From Streptomyces sp. TSRI0107 (GTDB lineage: Bacteria > Actinomycetota > Actinomycetes > Streptomycetales > Streptomycetaceae): a stretch of DNA of 64,000 bases. Below, in pieces: positions 8,195 to 16,647 of this stretch. Below the pieces are notes generated by a model. The model did not search any database and was not told where the DNA came from. It saw nothing but the letters and a program-made list of their open reading frames with translations. Position 1 is the first letter of the stretch; each line of letters begins with the position of its first letter. The stretch covers positions 124,001-188,000 of the forward strand of contig NZ_LIVZ01000014.1 of the NCBI RefSeq assembly GCF_001905845.1. The letters run 5' to 3'. The translations under genes were made by a program, and so were the position numbers.

Positions 8195-8782
8195 TCAGGA
8201 ACCCGCCGCGCTTCCCTCCTTGTGCCGCCGGTAGTGCCGGGCCACCCGGGTGCGGTTGCCGCAGCGGGTGGGGGAGCACCAGCGGCGGCGGGGGTGCGCG
8301 GGCAGGAACAGCAGCACGCAGTCGGCGGCCTCGCACTCCTTGAGCCGGGCCACCGCCGGGTCCGCCAGCAGGGCGGCGGCGGACTCGGCGAGCAGCGCGG
8401 CCAGCCGGACGCCGAGCGGGCCGCCGCGGCGGGGCGGGGCGACGACCGCCGTGCCGTCCCAGACCGGTGCGCGCACCGCCGGCGCGGCGCGCTGGGCGTC
8501 GGCCAGGCCGCGCAGCGCGGACTCGGGCGGCCGCCGTCCGGCCAGCAGGGCCCGCAGCGCCGCCTCGGTGTGGTCGCGCACGGCGTGCACGGGGGCCAGG
8601 TCGGCCGCGGTGGGGGCGGTGCCGTCGGCTTCCCCGCCGAGCCGGTCCGCCTGCCGGGCGAGCCAGGCGGCGAGCCGGTCCGGGGTGCCGAGCAGGTCCG
8701 CCCGGCTCCCGCCGCTCAGCGGGCGGGTGTTGACGAGGTCGAGAGGCAGGGGTTCGCCTGTCGGGGGTTCACCGGCGTACAC
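8195..8782 (-). CDS. CGNR zinc-finger (ABATE-domain) transcription regulator
   Basis: A 195-residue protein. The N-terminal ABATE-like domain (LPLDLVNTRPLSGG ... LAAWLARQADRLGG) is a stress-related fold. The C-terminus carries CEAADCVLLFL ... RRRWCSPTRCGNRTRVARHYRR, the CGNR zinc finger with four Cys. GTG 8782 is preferred over ATG 8863 because the ABATE core starts right after it and a TAGCAT -10-like hexamer lies just upstream, consistent with a leaderless mRNA. It is divergent from the hydrolase at 8842 and probably controls it, as CGNR genes often do for neighbouring enzymes. Confidence 0.8.
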   Translation of the reverse strand: MYAGEPPTGEPLPLDLVNTRPLSGGSRADLLGTPDRLAAWLARQADRLGGEADGTAPTAADLAPVHAVRDHTEAALRALLAGRRPPESALRGLADAQRAAPAVRAPVWDGTAVVAPPRRGGPLGVRLAALLAESAAALLADPAVARLKECEAADCVLLFLPAHPRRRWCSPTRCGNRTRVARHYRRHKEGSAAGS

Positions 8783-8805
8783 AACTCTAATGCTACATAA
8801 AGCGA

Positions 8806-8845
8806 TTGACCCGTTAGGAGGCGGAAGCGTATGACTGTCGCATGA
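8806..8845 (+). promoter_or_regulatory. Promoter and four-codon leader ORF ahead of the hydrolase
   Basis: TTGACC (8806-8811), an 18-base spacer and TATGAC (8830-8835) would start transcription at or next to the hydrolase ATG 8842, giving a leaderless mRNA. The same stretch contains a perfect AGGAGG (8816-8821) spaced nine bases from ATG 8831. That ATG reads M-T-V-A-stop, with its TGA overlapping the hydrolase ATG as ATGA. The two readings are mutually exclusive unless transcription starts farther upstream. Confidence 0.5.
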
Positions 8846-9759
8846 CCACCTCGGCGATCGCACCGCGCATCAGCCCGCCCGCCCGCACCGCCCACCGGCA
8901 CATCGATGTGGACGGGGTCGACGTCTTCTACCGCGAGTCCCTGCCCGACCGCCCGGACGCCCCCGTCCTGCTGCTCCTGCACGGCTTCCCGTCCGCCTCG
9001 CACCAGTTCCGGCGGCTCATCGACACCCTCGGCCGGCACCACCGGCTGATCGCCCCCGACTATCCCGGCTTCGGGCACACCCGCGCCCCCGAGGACTTCA
9101 CCTACACCTTCGAGCGGCTGACCGACGTCGTCGAAGGCTTCACCGAACGGCTCGGACTGACCCGGTACACGATGTACCTCTTCGACTTCGGCGCCCCCGT
9201 CGGCCTGCGCCTCGCCCTGCGCCGCCCCGACCGGGTCGCCGGACTCGTCGTGCAGAACGGCAACGCCTACCTCGACGGACTGTCCGACGCCGCCCGCGAG
9301 TTCACCGCCCTCACCCCCGACACCCCGGGCGCCGAACGGACCGTCCTCGACCTGTTCACCCTCGCCGCCACCCGCGCCCAGTACGAGGGCGGCACCGCGG
9401 ACCCGGCGCTCATCGCCCCCGAAGGCTGGCTGCTCGACCAGCACTTCCTCGACCGGCCCGGCCGCAAGCAGGCCCAACTCGCCCTCGCCTACGACTACAA
9501 GAGCAACCTCGCCGCCTACCCGGACTGGCAGGCCTGGCTGCGCTCCCACCGCCCGCCGGCCCTCGTCACCTGGGGCACCGGCGACCCCTTCTTCACCCCC
9601 GACGGCGCCCGCGCCTACCTGCGCGACCTGCCCGACGCCGAACTGCACCTGTTCGACACCGGCCACTTCGCCCTCGAGGACCACCTGCCCGAGATCGCCC
9701 CGCTCATCGCCGACTTCCTCGACCGCACCTGGAACCCAGCCGCCCCGGAGGCCTCGTGA
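8842..9759 (+). CDS. Alpha/beta hydrolase (epoxide hydrolase / haloalkane dehalogenase type)
   Basis: A 305-residue alpha/beta hydrolase. The oxyanion region is HGFPSASHQF. The nucleophile elbow YLFDFGAPVGLRLA places Asp where epoxide hydrolases and haloalkane dehalogenases have HDWGG, rather than the Ser of esterases. The C-terminal catalytic His is in DTGHFALEDH. A cap domain occupies the middle. The substrate is unknown. It is translationally coupled (GTGA overlap) to a GNAT acetyltransferase and divergent from a CGNR regulator, suggesting a small stress or detoxification operon. Confidence 0.82.
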   Translation: MTTSAIAPRISPPARTAHRHIDVDGVDVFYRESLPDRPDAPVLLLLHGFPSASHQFRRLIDTLGRHHRLIAPDYPGFGHTRAPEDFTYTFERLTDVVEGFTERLGLTRYTMYLFDFGAPVGLRLALRRPDRVAGLVVQNGNAYLDGLSDAAREFTALTPDTPGAERTVLDLFTLAATRAQYEGGTADPALIAPEGWLLDQHFLDRPGRKQAQLALAYDYKSNLAAYPDWQAWLRSHRPPALVTWGTGDPFFTPDGARAYLRDLPDAELHLFDTGHFALEDHLPEIAPLIADFLDRTWNPAAPEAS

Positions 9760-10712
9760 TCATCCGCACCCTGACCGACGCCGACATCGAGCGCGTCCTG
9801 CCCCTGCTGCCCGACGGGCAGATCGGCGTCTGGGCCGACGCCGACACCTTCCGCGAACGCCTCGGCACCGGCGAGTACCGGCCCGAGTGGACCTGGCTGG
9901 CCGAGGACGACGGCGAGCCGTACGCCCTGGCCGCCTGGTGGGGCGGACCGCACGACACCCGGCCCGCCGCGCTCGACGCGCTCAACGTCCGCGACCTCGA
10001 CGGCACCGACGACGCCCGTACGGAGCTGGCGGCCCGCCTGCTCACCGCCGCGCACACCGCCTTCGCCGAGGCCGGAGGCGAGACCCCGCCCGCCTACCAC
10101 GTGCTGCTCCCCGGCGACTGGCGGGAGCGGCCCGAGGCGGTCGCCGCCCTGCGCTGGCGGCAGGAGGCCGCCCGCCGCGCCGGGCTCACCGCCTCCCTCG
10201 AACGGCTCCGCTTCGAGTGGACCCCCGAGGCCGGCGTCCCCAAGCCCTCCGACCGGCTGCGCTTCCGCGCCGAGCCGGACGACGAGGTCTTCGTCGGCCT
10301 GTTCCGCCGGGTCCTGGACGGCACCCTCGACTCCGAGTCAGGCACGGGCGCCGCGACCGTCGGCGCCGAGGCGCAGGCGCGGGCCGACGTCGCCTTCTAC
10401 CGCGACCAGATGCCCGGCGACCGCGCCTGGTGGCGGATCGCCGAGACCCCGCAGGGCCGGCCGGTCGGCTTCGCGCTGCCCTCCCGCAACACCGCCGTGC
10501 ACGTCGTCGGCTACCTCGGCGTGCTCCCCGAGCACCGCGGCCACGGCTACGTCGACGACCTCCTCGCCGAGACCACCCGCTTCCTCGCGGACGACGCGGG
10601 AGCGGACGCCGTACGCGCCGACACCGACCTGGCGAACGTCCCGATGGCGGCCTCGTTCACCCGTCTCGGCTACCACAACTTCGCCCGCCGCCTGGTGCTT
10701 TCGGCGCCGTGA
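9756..10712 (+). CDS. GNAT-family N-acetyltransferase
   Basis: A 318-residue protein with a recognisable GNAT fold in its last third: VGYLGVLPEHRGHGYVDDLL is the acetyl-CoA-binding beta4-alpha3 region (R/Q-x-x-G-x-G/A variant RGHGYV), followed by VRADTDLANVPMAASFTRLGYHNF. The N-terminal half looks like a second, degenerate GNAT repeat. The GTG start overlaps the hydrolase stop. Substrate is unknown. Its pairing with the hydrolase implies a shared small-molecule target. Confidence 0.75.
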   Translation: MIIRTLTDADIERVLPLLPDGQIGVWADADTFRERLGTGEYRPEWTWLAEDDGEPYALAAWWGGPHDTRPAALDALNVRDLDGTDDARTELAARLLTAAHTAFAEAGGETPPAYHVLLPGDWRERPEAVAALRWRQEAARRAGLTASLERLRFEWTPEAGVPKPSDRLRFRAEPDDEVFVGLFRRVLDGTLDSESGTGAATVGAEAQARADVAFYRDQMPGDRAWWRIAETPQGRPVGFALPSRNTAVHVVGYLGVLPEHRGHGYVDDLLAETTRFLADDAGADAVRADTDLANVPMAASFTRLGYHNFARRLVLSAP

Positions 10713-10894
10713 CCCCCGGCCGCCCGGCCCGGTGACCGCCGTCCGGACGCGCTCGGCGGGCGGGCCGGGGGAGGGTGTGGAAGATTGCGGACAGAGGGAA
10801 GCCGGGTGCGGGCTCGTTGTCCCCCACAAGAGTGCTGCTCGGGTGCCCGCCCCCGGCCTCCCTCGACGACGGCCTACGACCGGGTGGTGACTCC

Positions 10895-12277
10895 ATGCCG
10901 CTGCACGAGACCGACCGCTCCGCGGCTTCTCCCTACGCCGACGTCTACACCCTGCCGATCAGCGAGCGGGCGCTGCCGAAGTTCCGGATGCCGGAGAAGG
11001 TGTCCGAGGCGCGCGCCGTGCGGGCACTCATCCACGACGAACTGAGCCTGGACGGCAACGCCTCGCAGAACCTCGCCACGTTCTGCACCACCTGGGCGGA
11101 GCCCGAGGTGCACGCCCTGATGGACGAATGCCTCGGCAAGAACATGGTCGACAAGGACGAGTACCCGCAGACCGCCGCGCTGGAGAGCCGCTGCGTCCAC
11201 ATGCTCGCCGACCTGTGGAACTCCCCGGACGGCGCCACCACCCTCGGCTGCTCCACCACCGGCTCCAGCGAGGCCGGCATGCTCGGCGGACTCGCCCTGA
11301 AATGGCGCTGGCGGGAACGCCGCCGCGCCGAGGGCAAGCCCGCCGACCGCCCCAACCTCGTCGTCGGACCGGTCCAGGTCTGCTGGGAGAAGTTCGCCCG
11401 CTACTTCGACGTCGAACTCCGCCAGGTCCCCCTGGAGAGCGACGCGCTCGGCATGCGCGCACACCAACTGCGCGACCACGTCGACGAGAACACCATCGGC
11501 GTGGTGGCCATCCTCGGCGTCACCTACACCTGCGTCTACGAGCCGGTCGCCGAGATCGCCGCCGAACTCGACCGGATCCAGGAGGAGACCGGCCTGGACG
11601 TCCCCGTGCACGTCGACGCCGCCAGCGGCGGCTTCGTCGCCCCCTTCCTCCACCCCGACCTCGTGTGGGACTTCCGCCTGCCGCGCGTCGCGTCCATCAA
11701 CGTCTCCGGCCACAAGTACGGCATGGCCCCGCTCGGCGTCGGCTGGGTGGTCTGGCGGTCCGCCGAACTGCTGCCCGAGGAGCTGGTGTTCCGCGTCTCC
11801 TACCTCGGCGGCGACATGCCCACCTTCGCCCTCAACTTCTCCCGCCCCGGTGGAGAGGTCGTCGCCCAGTACTACAACCTGCTGCGCCTCGGCCGCGAGG
11901 GCTACGCCAGGGTCCACGGCGCCTGCGCCACCACCGCCGGCATGCTCGCCGAGCAGGTCGCCGGGATGGGGCCCTTCACCGTCCTCTACGACGGTCAGGA
12001 CGCCCTCCCGGCCGTGACCTGGACCCTCGCCGACCCCGCGGCCTGCCCCTTCACCCTCTACGACGTCACCGACCAGCTGCGCCGCCGCGGCTGGCAGGTC
12101 CCCGCCTACCCGCTCGCCCTCGGCCGTGAGGACACCGTCGTCCAGCGCGTCCTGGTCCGGCACGGCACCGGCTACGACAAGATCGCCCTCCTCGTCGACG
12201 ACCTGCGCGACGCCGTCGGCCGCCTCACCGAGGGACCGACGGCGCACGCCCCGGAGCAGTCGGCGTTCCACCACTGA
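10895..12277 (+). CDS. gadB: Glutamate decarboxylase (PLP-dependent)
   Basis: A 460-residue group II PLP decarboxylase converting L-glutamate to GABA and CO2, consuming a proton. Family hallmarks are FCTTWAEPEVHALMDECL near the N-terminus, GCSTTGSSEAGMLGGLALKW, the cofactor Asp in HVDAASGGFVAPF (Asp241) and the Schiff-base lysine in NVSGHKYG (Lys274). Length matches bacterial GadA/B (about 466). ATG 10895 is used; a GTG at 10886 is possible. No glutamate/GABA antiporter gene is adjacent. The 180-base region upstream shows no clear promoter consensus. Confidence 0.92.
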   Translation: MPLHETDRSAASPYADVYTLPISERALPKFRMPEKVSEARAVRALIHDELSLDGNASQNLATFCTTWAEPEVHALMDECLGKNMVDKDEYPQTAALESRCVHMLADLWNSPDGATTLGCSTTGSSEAGMLGGLALKWRWRERRRAEGKPADRPNLVVGPVQVCWEKFARYFDVELRQVPLESDALGMRAHQLRDHVDENTIGVVAILGVTYTCVYEPVAEIAAELDRIQEETGLDVPVHVDAASGGFVAPFLHPDLVWDFRLPRVASINVSGHKYGMAPLGVGWVVWRSAELLPEELVFRVSYLGGDMPTFALNFSRPGGEVVAQYYNLLRLGREGYARVHGACATTAGMLAEQVAGMGPFTVLYDGQDALPAVTWTLADPAACPFTLYDVTDQLRRRGWQVPAYPLALGREDTVVQRVLVRHGTGYDKIALLVDDLRDAVGRLTEGPTAHAPEQSAFHH

Positions 12278-12278
12278 C

Positions 12279-13283
12279 TCAGCTCGCGCGGACCTCCGCG
12301 ATCCGCACCGGCCGGTGCTCGCGCAGCGACAGCGTGCACGCCTCCGCGATCCACCCCGCCTCCAGCGCGTCCGCGACCGTGCACGGCGAGGGCCGGGAAC
12401 CGGCCACCACCTCGGTGAACGCGGTCAGCTCGGCGCGGTAGGCGGCGGCGAAGCGGTCCATGAAGAAGTCGTGCGGGGTGCCGCCCGGGAAGGTGACGCC
12501 GGGCTCCACCGACCGCAGCGGCAGCTTGTCCTCCAGGCCGACGGCGATGGAGTCCGCGAAGCCGTGCAGCTCCATCCGGACGTCGTAACCGCGGGCGTTG
12601 TGACGCGAGTTGGAGACGACCGCGACGGTGCCGTCGTCCAGGGTGAGGACCGCGCCCGTGGTGTCGGCGTCGCCCGCCTCCCTGATGTAGTCGGCGCCCC
12701 GGTTGCCGCCGACGGCGTACACCTCGGTCACCTCACGGCCCGTCACCCAGCGGATGACGTCGAAGTCGTGCACGGCGCAGTCGCGGAAGATGCCGCCGGA
12801 GGCGGCGATGTACGCGGCGGGCGGCGGCGCCGGGTCCAGCGTCGTCGACCGCACGGTGTGCAGCCTGCCCAGCTCACCGGCGCGCACGGCGGCCCGCGCG
12901 GCGACGAAGCCGGCGTCGAAACGCCGGTTGTAGCCGATCTGGACCGGCACGTCCCGGCCCTCGACGGCCTTCAGGACCTCGACGCCCTCGCGCATGGTCC
13001 CGGCCACGGGCTTCTCGCAGAAGACGGGGACGCCGGCCTCCACCCCGGCCAGGATCAGCCCGGGGTGGGCGTCCGTCGCGGCGGCGATCACGATGCCGTC
13101 GACCCCGGCGCCCAGCAGGGCCTCCGGCGAGTCCACGACCTCGCCGCCGAACCGCTCCGCGGCGGCCTTCGCGGCGTCCGCGAACGGGTCGGTGAGCACC
13201 AGCGACTCGACCGCGTCGAGCCGGGACAGGGTCTCGGCGTGGAAGGCGCCGATGCGGCCGAGGCCGAGGATTCCGATGCGCAT
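12279..13283 (-). CDS. Gfo/Idh/MocA oxidoreductase, inositol 2-dehydrogenase-like
   Basis: A 334-residue NAD(P)-dependent dehydrogenase. The Rossmann motif GILGLGRIGAFHAETL is at the N-terminus. The EKPVAGT motif (Lys of the catalytic triad) and the substrate loop GGIFRDCAVHDFDVIRWV (Asp/His) match inositol 2-dehydrogenases (IolG). It likely oxidises myo-inositol or a related sugar. A GGAGG ribosome-binding site precedes ATG 13283. It ends one base from gadB (convergent). Remnants of another gene and a divergent LacI regulator lie upstream. Confidence 0.85.
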   Translation of the reverse strand: MRIGILGLGRIGAFHAETLSRLDAVESLVLTDPFADAAKAAAERFGGEVVDSPEALLGAGVDGIVIAAATDAHPGLILAGVEAGVPVFCEKPVAGTMREGVEVLKAVEGRDVPVQIGYNRRFDAGFVAARAAVRAGELGRLHTVRSTTLDPAPPPAAYIAASGGIFRDCAVHDFDVIRWVTGREVTEVYAVGGNRGADYIREAGDADTTGAVLTLDDGTVAVVSNSRHNARGYDVRMELHGFADSIAVGLEDKLPLRSVEPGVTFPGGTPHDFFMDRFAAAYRAELTAFTEVVAGSRPSPCTVADALEAGWIAEACTLSLREHRPVRIAEVRAS

Positions 13284-13312
13284 GAAGGCTGTTCCTCCAG
13301 GGGAGAGGGGTT

Positions 13313-13554
13313 TCAGTCGAGTCCGCCGAGCACGTTCTGGTCCCAGTCGATCACCGATCGGTGACCACTGCGGACCGCGCCTCACCCGGCCCGGCGCGCC
13401 GGCCGGTCACGGTGACGTGCGCGCCCTCGCGGACGGCGGCCCGCTCCACGGCGGCGGCATGGGAGTACTCGGCGGGGTCGGTGGTCCGTTCGACGAGCGC
13501 GAGGAAGAGGTCCAGGTCGCAGTCCGGCGCGGACAGCCAAGAGGTGGCGGACAT
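13313..13554 (-). pseudogene. Chimeric gene remnant (dioxygenase-like N-terminus, SDR-like fragment, detached C-terminus)
   Basis: ATG 13554 opens a 67-codon frame. Its first half (SWLSAPDCDLDLFLALVERT) resembles the start of phytanoyl-CoA-dioxygenase-like proteins found in sugar clusters. The second half (AAVREGAHVTVTGRRAG) reads like the first beta-alpha-beta unit of a short-chain dehydrogenase. It stops at 13351, but in another frame the same strand continues as VIDWDQNVLGGLD and a stop at 13313, which looks like an authentic C-terminus. A 14-base perfect palindrome (TCACCGATCGGTGA, 13351-13364) sits at the break. The deletion-fusion origin and family names are inference. Confidence 0.5.
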
Positions 13555-13596
13555 CGTCGTCCTTTCGCTGACAGGGGCGACGGAGTGCTGTCATTG

Positions 13597-13608
13597 TTGT
13601 CATGACAA
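13597..13608. promoter_or_regulatory. Palindromic operator candidate upstream of the LacI gene
   Basis: TTGTCATGACAA is a perfect 12-base palindrome located 53 bases before GTG 13661 and between that gene and the remnant/dehydrogenase on the other strand. LacI-family proteins bind short palindromes of this kind, so autoregulation and control of the divergent unit are plausible. Confidence 0.55.
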
Positions 13609-13660
13609 ACCCCTCGAACAACCAGCAGCGAGCCATCAAAAACCCCTCAAGGAGCGTGCG

Positions 13661-14689
13661 GTGGGCCATCCGTTCCCCATCCGGGAGATCGCCCGTCAGG
13701 CCGGGCTGAGCGAGGCCACCGTCGACCGGGTCCTCAACGGGCGCGGCGGGGTGCGGCAGAGCACCGCCCAGGAGGTGCACCGCGCCATCGCCGACCTGGA
13801 CCGGCAGCGCACCCAGGTCCGGCTCGTCGGCCGCACCTTCATGATCGACATCGTGGTGCAGGCGCCGGAGCGGTTCTCCACCGCCGTCCGCGCCGCCCTG
13901 GAGGCCGAACTGCCCGGACTGCACCCGGCCGTGGTGCGCTCCCGCTTCCACTTCCGCGAGACCGGCCCCGTCGAGGAGCAGATCGCCGCCCTCGACCGGA
14001 TCGCCCGGCGCGGCTCGCAGGGCGTGATCCTCAAGGCGCCGGACGTCCCCGGCATCACCGAGGCGGTCGGCCGCCTGGCCGCCGCGGGCATCCCGGTGGT
14101 CACTCTCGTCACCGACCTGCCCGCGAGCGCCCGGCTCGGCTACGCCGGCATAGACAACCGGGCGGCCGGCGCGACCGCCGCGTACCTCATGGGGCAGTGG
14201 CTGGGCGACCGGCCCGGCAATGTGCTCACCAGCCTCAGCAGCGGCTTCTTCCGCAACGAGGAGGAGCGCGAGATGGGCTTCCGCGCCACCATGCGCGCCC
14301 GGCACCCCGACCGCACCCTCGTCGAGATCGCCGAGGGCCAGGGCCTGGACGCCACCCAGTACGACCTGGTCCGCGCCGCCCTGGAACGCGATCCGGAGAT
14401 CCGCGCGGTCTACTCGATCGGCGGCGGCAACATCGCCACCCTGCGGGCCTTCGCGGACCTCGGCCGCGCGTGCGCCGTGTTCGTCGCCCACGACCTCGAC
14501 CACGACAACACCCGGCTGCTGCGCGGGCACCGGCTGTCCGCCGTCCTGCACCACGACCTCCGGCACGACCTGCGCGAGGCCTGCCACCTGGTGATGCGGG
14601 CGCACGGCGCGCTGCCGCCCGCCGGGCCGATCCCGCCGTCCGCGATCCAGGTGGTCACGCCGTACAACATGCCCGCACCCATCCGGTGA
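13661..14689 (+). CDS. LacI-family regulator
   Basis: A 342-residue protein. The N-terminal LacI helix-turn-helix (FPIREIARQAGLSEATVDRV then LNGRGGVR) is followed by a Peripla_BP_4-type sugar-binding core (GIDNRAAGATAAYLMGQWLG; VYSIGGGNIATLRAF). GTG 13661 with an AAGGAG site six bases upstream is a better start than the long upstream extension, which runs through non-coding sequence. It is divergent from the inositol-dehydrogenase-like gene and is its probable regulator. Confidence 0.87.
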   Translation: MGHPFPIREIARQAGLSEATVDRVLNGRGGVRQSTAQEVHRAIADLDRQRTQVRLVGRTFMIDIVVQAPERFSTAVRAALEAELPGLHPAVVRSRFHFRETGPVEEQIAALDRIARRGSQGVILKAPDVPGITEAVGRLAAAGIPVVTLVTDLPASARLGYAGIDNRAAGATAAYLMGQWLGDRPGNVLTSLSSGFFRNEEEREMGFRATMRARHPDRTLVEIAEGQGLDATQYDLVRAALERDPEIRAVYSIGGGNIATLRAFADLGRACAVFVAHDLDHDNTRLLRGHRLSAVLHHDLRHDLREACHLVMRAHGALPPAGPIPPSAIQVVTPYNMPAPIR

Positions 14690-14755
14690 GGACCGGGCGT
14701 CCGCTCCGGGCGTGTATCACCGCTCGGCGCTCCCCGGCTGCCTACCGTCGTGCGC

Positions 14756-15367
14756 ATGTGGAAATCGAACCCGGACGGCGGGCCGGAACGGCTGCTCGCG
14801 CTCGCCGACGGCGTGTTCGCCATCGCCATCACCCTGCTCGCCCTGGACCTGTCCGTGCCCCGGGACCTGGACACCGAGCAGTACCACCAGGCCCTGCTCG
14901 ACGTCCTCCCCGACTTCGGCGCCTACGCGCTCAGCGTGCTGGTCCTGGGCAACTTCTGGCGCGGTCACCGGAGCATCTTCCGCCTCGTCCGGCAGATCGA
15001 CGGCCAGCTGATCTCGCTCTCCCTGCTCGGCCTGGGCGTCGCGGCCCTGCTGCCGTTCCCCACCCGGCTGCTCGCCGATTACGGCGGTGAGCCCGTCTCC
15101 GTCGCGATCTACGCGGCGACGGTCGCGGCGCTCGGCGCCACCCACCTGGCGCTGGTCGCGGTCCTGGCCCGGCGTCCCTGGCTGCGCGGCGGCGAGGACC
15201 TGGAGGAAGACTTCGGGACCCAGGCCCTCGACCTCGGCGCGACCGTCGTGCTGTTCCTCCTCAGCGTCCCGCTGACCCTGGTGTTCGGGGCGGCGGCCGC
15301 CTTGTGGTGGGTCCTGCTGGTCCCCGTCAAGGCCTATCTGGGCCGACGGGCCCTCCGCCGGCACTGA
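14756..15367 (+). CDS. TMEM175-family (DUF1211) membrane protein
   Basis: A 203-residue membrane protein with six predicted transmembrane segments. The segment ERLLALADGVFAIAITLLAL matches the FSDGVFAIAITLL signature of TMEM175/DUF1211 proteins, some of which are potassium channels. The start at ATG 14756 follows a TACCGT hexamer by seven bases, so the transcript is probably leaderless. No functional partner is adjacent. Channel activity is a family-level inference. Confidence 0.8.
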   Translation: MWKSNPDGGPERLLALADGVFAIAITLLALDLSVPRDLDTEQYHQALLDVLPDFGAYALSVLVLGNFWRGHRSIFRLVRQIDGQLISLSLLGLGVAALLPFPTRLLADYGGEPVSVAIYAATVAALGATHLALVAVLARRPWLRGGEDLEEDFGTQALDLGATVVLFLLSVPLTLVFGAAAALWWVLLVPVKAYLGRRALRRH

Positions 15368-15377
15368 CCCTCACCCG

Positions 15378-16535
15378 TCAGGGCTCCACGGTCACCCAGG
15401 CGCCGCTCTGCGCGGACCGCGCCATCGCGTCCAGCACGGCGGCGCCGCGCACGGCGTCCGTGAGGGTGGTGCCGTGCGGCCGGCCCTCGGCGACCGAGCG
15501 CAGGAACCGGTACGCCTCGACGACCTTGAGGTCGTCGTAGCCCATGGCGTTGGCGGACACCGGCTGGAAGGCGTCGTACTCGCCCTCGCCGGGCCCCACG
15601 AAGACCGTGCTGACCGGCATGTCCTGGTAGCGGTCGCCGCGGCACACGCCCAGCTCGTTCATCCGGCGGAAGTCCCAGGAGAGGGCGCCCTTGGTGCCGT
15701 GCACCTCGACGCCGTAGTTGTTCTGCTCGCCGACGGAGACCCGGCAGGCCTCCAGCACCCCGCGCGCGCCGGAGGCGAAGCGCAGCAGACAGCTGACGTA
15801 GTCCTCGTTCTCGACCGGCCCCGGCTCGCCGCCTGAGGCGAGGCCGTGGCCGGTGGTGGCACCGGTGGGGCGGGCCCGCTCCGGCACGAACACCGCCGTC
15901 TCGGCGGTCACCGAGGTGATCTCGCCGAGCAGGTACCGGGCCAGGTCCACGCCGTGCGAGGCGAGGTCGCCGAGCACCCCGCTGCCGCCGCGCTCCCGCT
16001 CGTACCGCCAGGTCAGCGCGCCCGCCGGGTCGGCCGCGTAGTCGCTGAGAAGACGGATGCGGACATGGGTGGGCGTACCGATCCGCTCGGTGGCGATCAG
16101 CCAGCGGGCGGTTTCCAGGGCGGGCGCGTTGCGGTAGTTGAAGCCGACCGCGCCCTGCACCCCGGCCGCCGCGACCGCGTCGGCCACCGCGCGGGCGTCG
16201 TCGGCGGTCAGACCCACCGGCTTCTCGATCCAGACGTGCTTGCCCGCCTCGGCCATCGCCACGCCGATCTCGCGGTGCAGGAAGTTCGGGGCCGTGATGC
16301 TCACCGCCTGGACGCGCGGGTCGGCGGCCACCTCCCGCCAGTCGCGGGCGGTGCCCGCGAAACCGAACTGCTCGGCCGCCTGCTCGGCCCGCCCGGGCAC
16401 CTCGTCGGCGACGGCGACCAGTTCGGGACGGAGCGGCAGCCGGGGGAAGTGGTGCCGGACCCGGGCGTACGCCTGGGTGTGCACCCGGCCCATCCAGCCG
16501 AATCCGACGACGGCGACGCCCAGCGTGTCCACCAT
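15378..16535 (-). CDS. Gfo/Idh/MocA-family dehydrogenase
   Basis: A 385-residue oxidoreductase. The Rossmann motif is GVAVVGFGWMGRVHTQAYA. The catalytic-lysine motif is EKPVGLTADDARAV. The substrate region SGVLGDLASHGVDLARYLLG is also present. It is related to, but clearly divergent from, the protein at 12279-13283. It is divergently transcribed from the LacI gene at 16648, with matching palindromes in front of both genes, and so belongs to a sugar-responsive unit. The substrate is unknown. Confidence 0.85.
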   Translation of the reverse strand: MVDTLGVAVVGFGWMGRVHTQAYARVRHHFPRLPLRPELVAVADEVPGRAEQAAEQFGFAGTARDWREVAADPRVQAVSITAPNFLHREIGVAMAEAGKHVWIEKPVGLTADDARAVADAVAAAGVQGAVGFNYRNAPALETARWLIATERIGTPTHVRIRLLSDYAADPAGALTWRYERERGGSGVLGDLASHGVDLARYLLGEITSVTAETAVFVPERARPTGATTGHGLASGGEPGPVENEDYVSCLLRFASGARGVLEACRVSVGEQNNYGVEVHGTKGALSWDFRRMNELGVCRGDRYQDMPVSTVFVGPGEGEYDAFQPVSANAMGYDDLKVVEAYRFLRSVAEGRPHGTTLTDAVRGAAVLDAMARSAQSGAWVTVEP

Positions 16536-16549
16536 GAGAGCCCCTTGTT

Positions 16550-16644
16550 TGGACCGGTCCATGCATTCCTCGGGCCACCCTGAGGGCCCCTTCTCCACCG
16601 TGTCAACCCTTTGACAGGACATGGACCCGCATGGAACGGTCCAT
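16550..16644. promoter_or_regulatory. Paired LacI operators and back-to-back -35 elements
   Basis: TGGACCGGTCCA (16550-16561) is a perfect palindrome just before the dehydrogenase gene. ATGGAACGGTCCAT (16631-16644) is the same site with one mismatch, directly before the LacI gene. Midway, TGTCAA-CCCT-TTGACA (16601-16616) places two consensus -35 hexamers back to back. The spacing of about 80 bases between operators would suit looping. Confidence 0.72.
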
Positions 16645-16647
16645 CCC

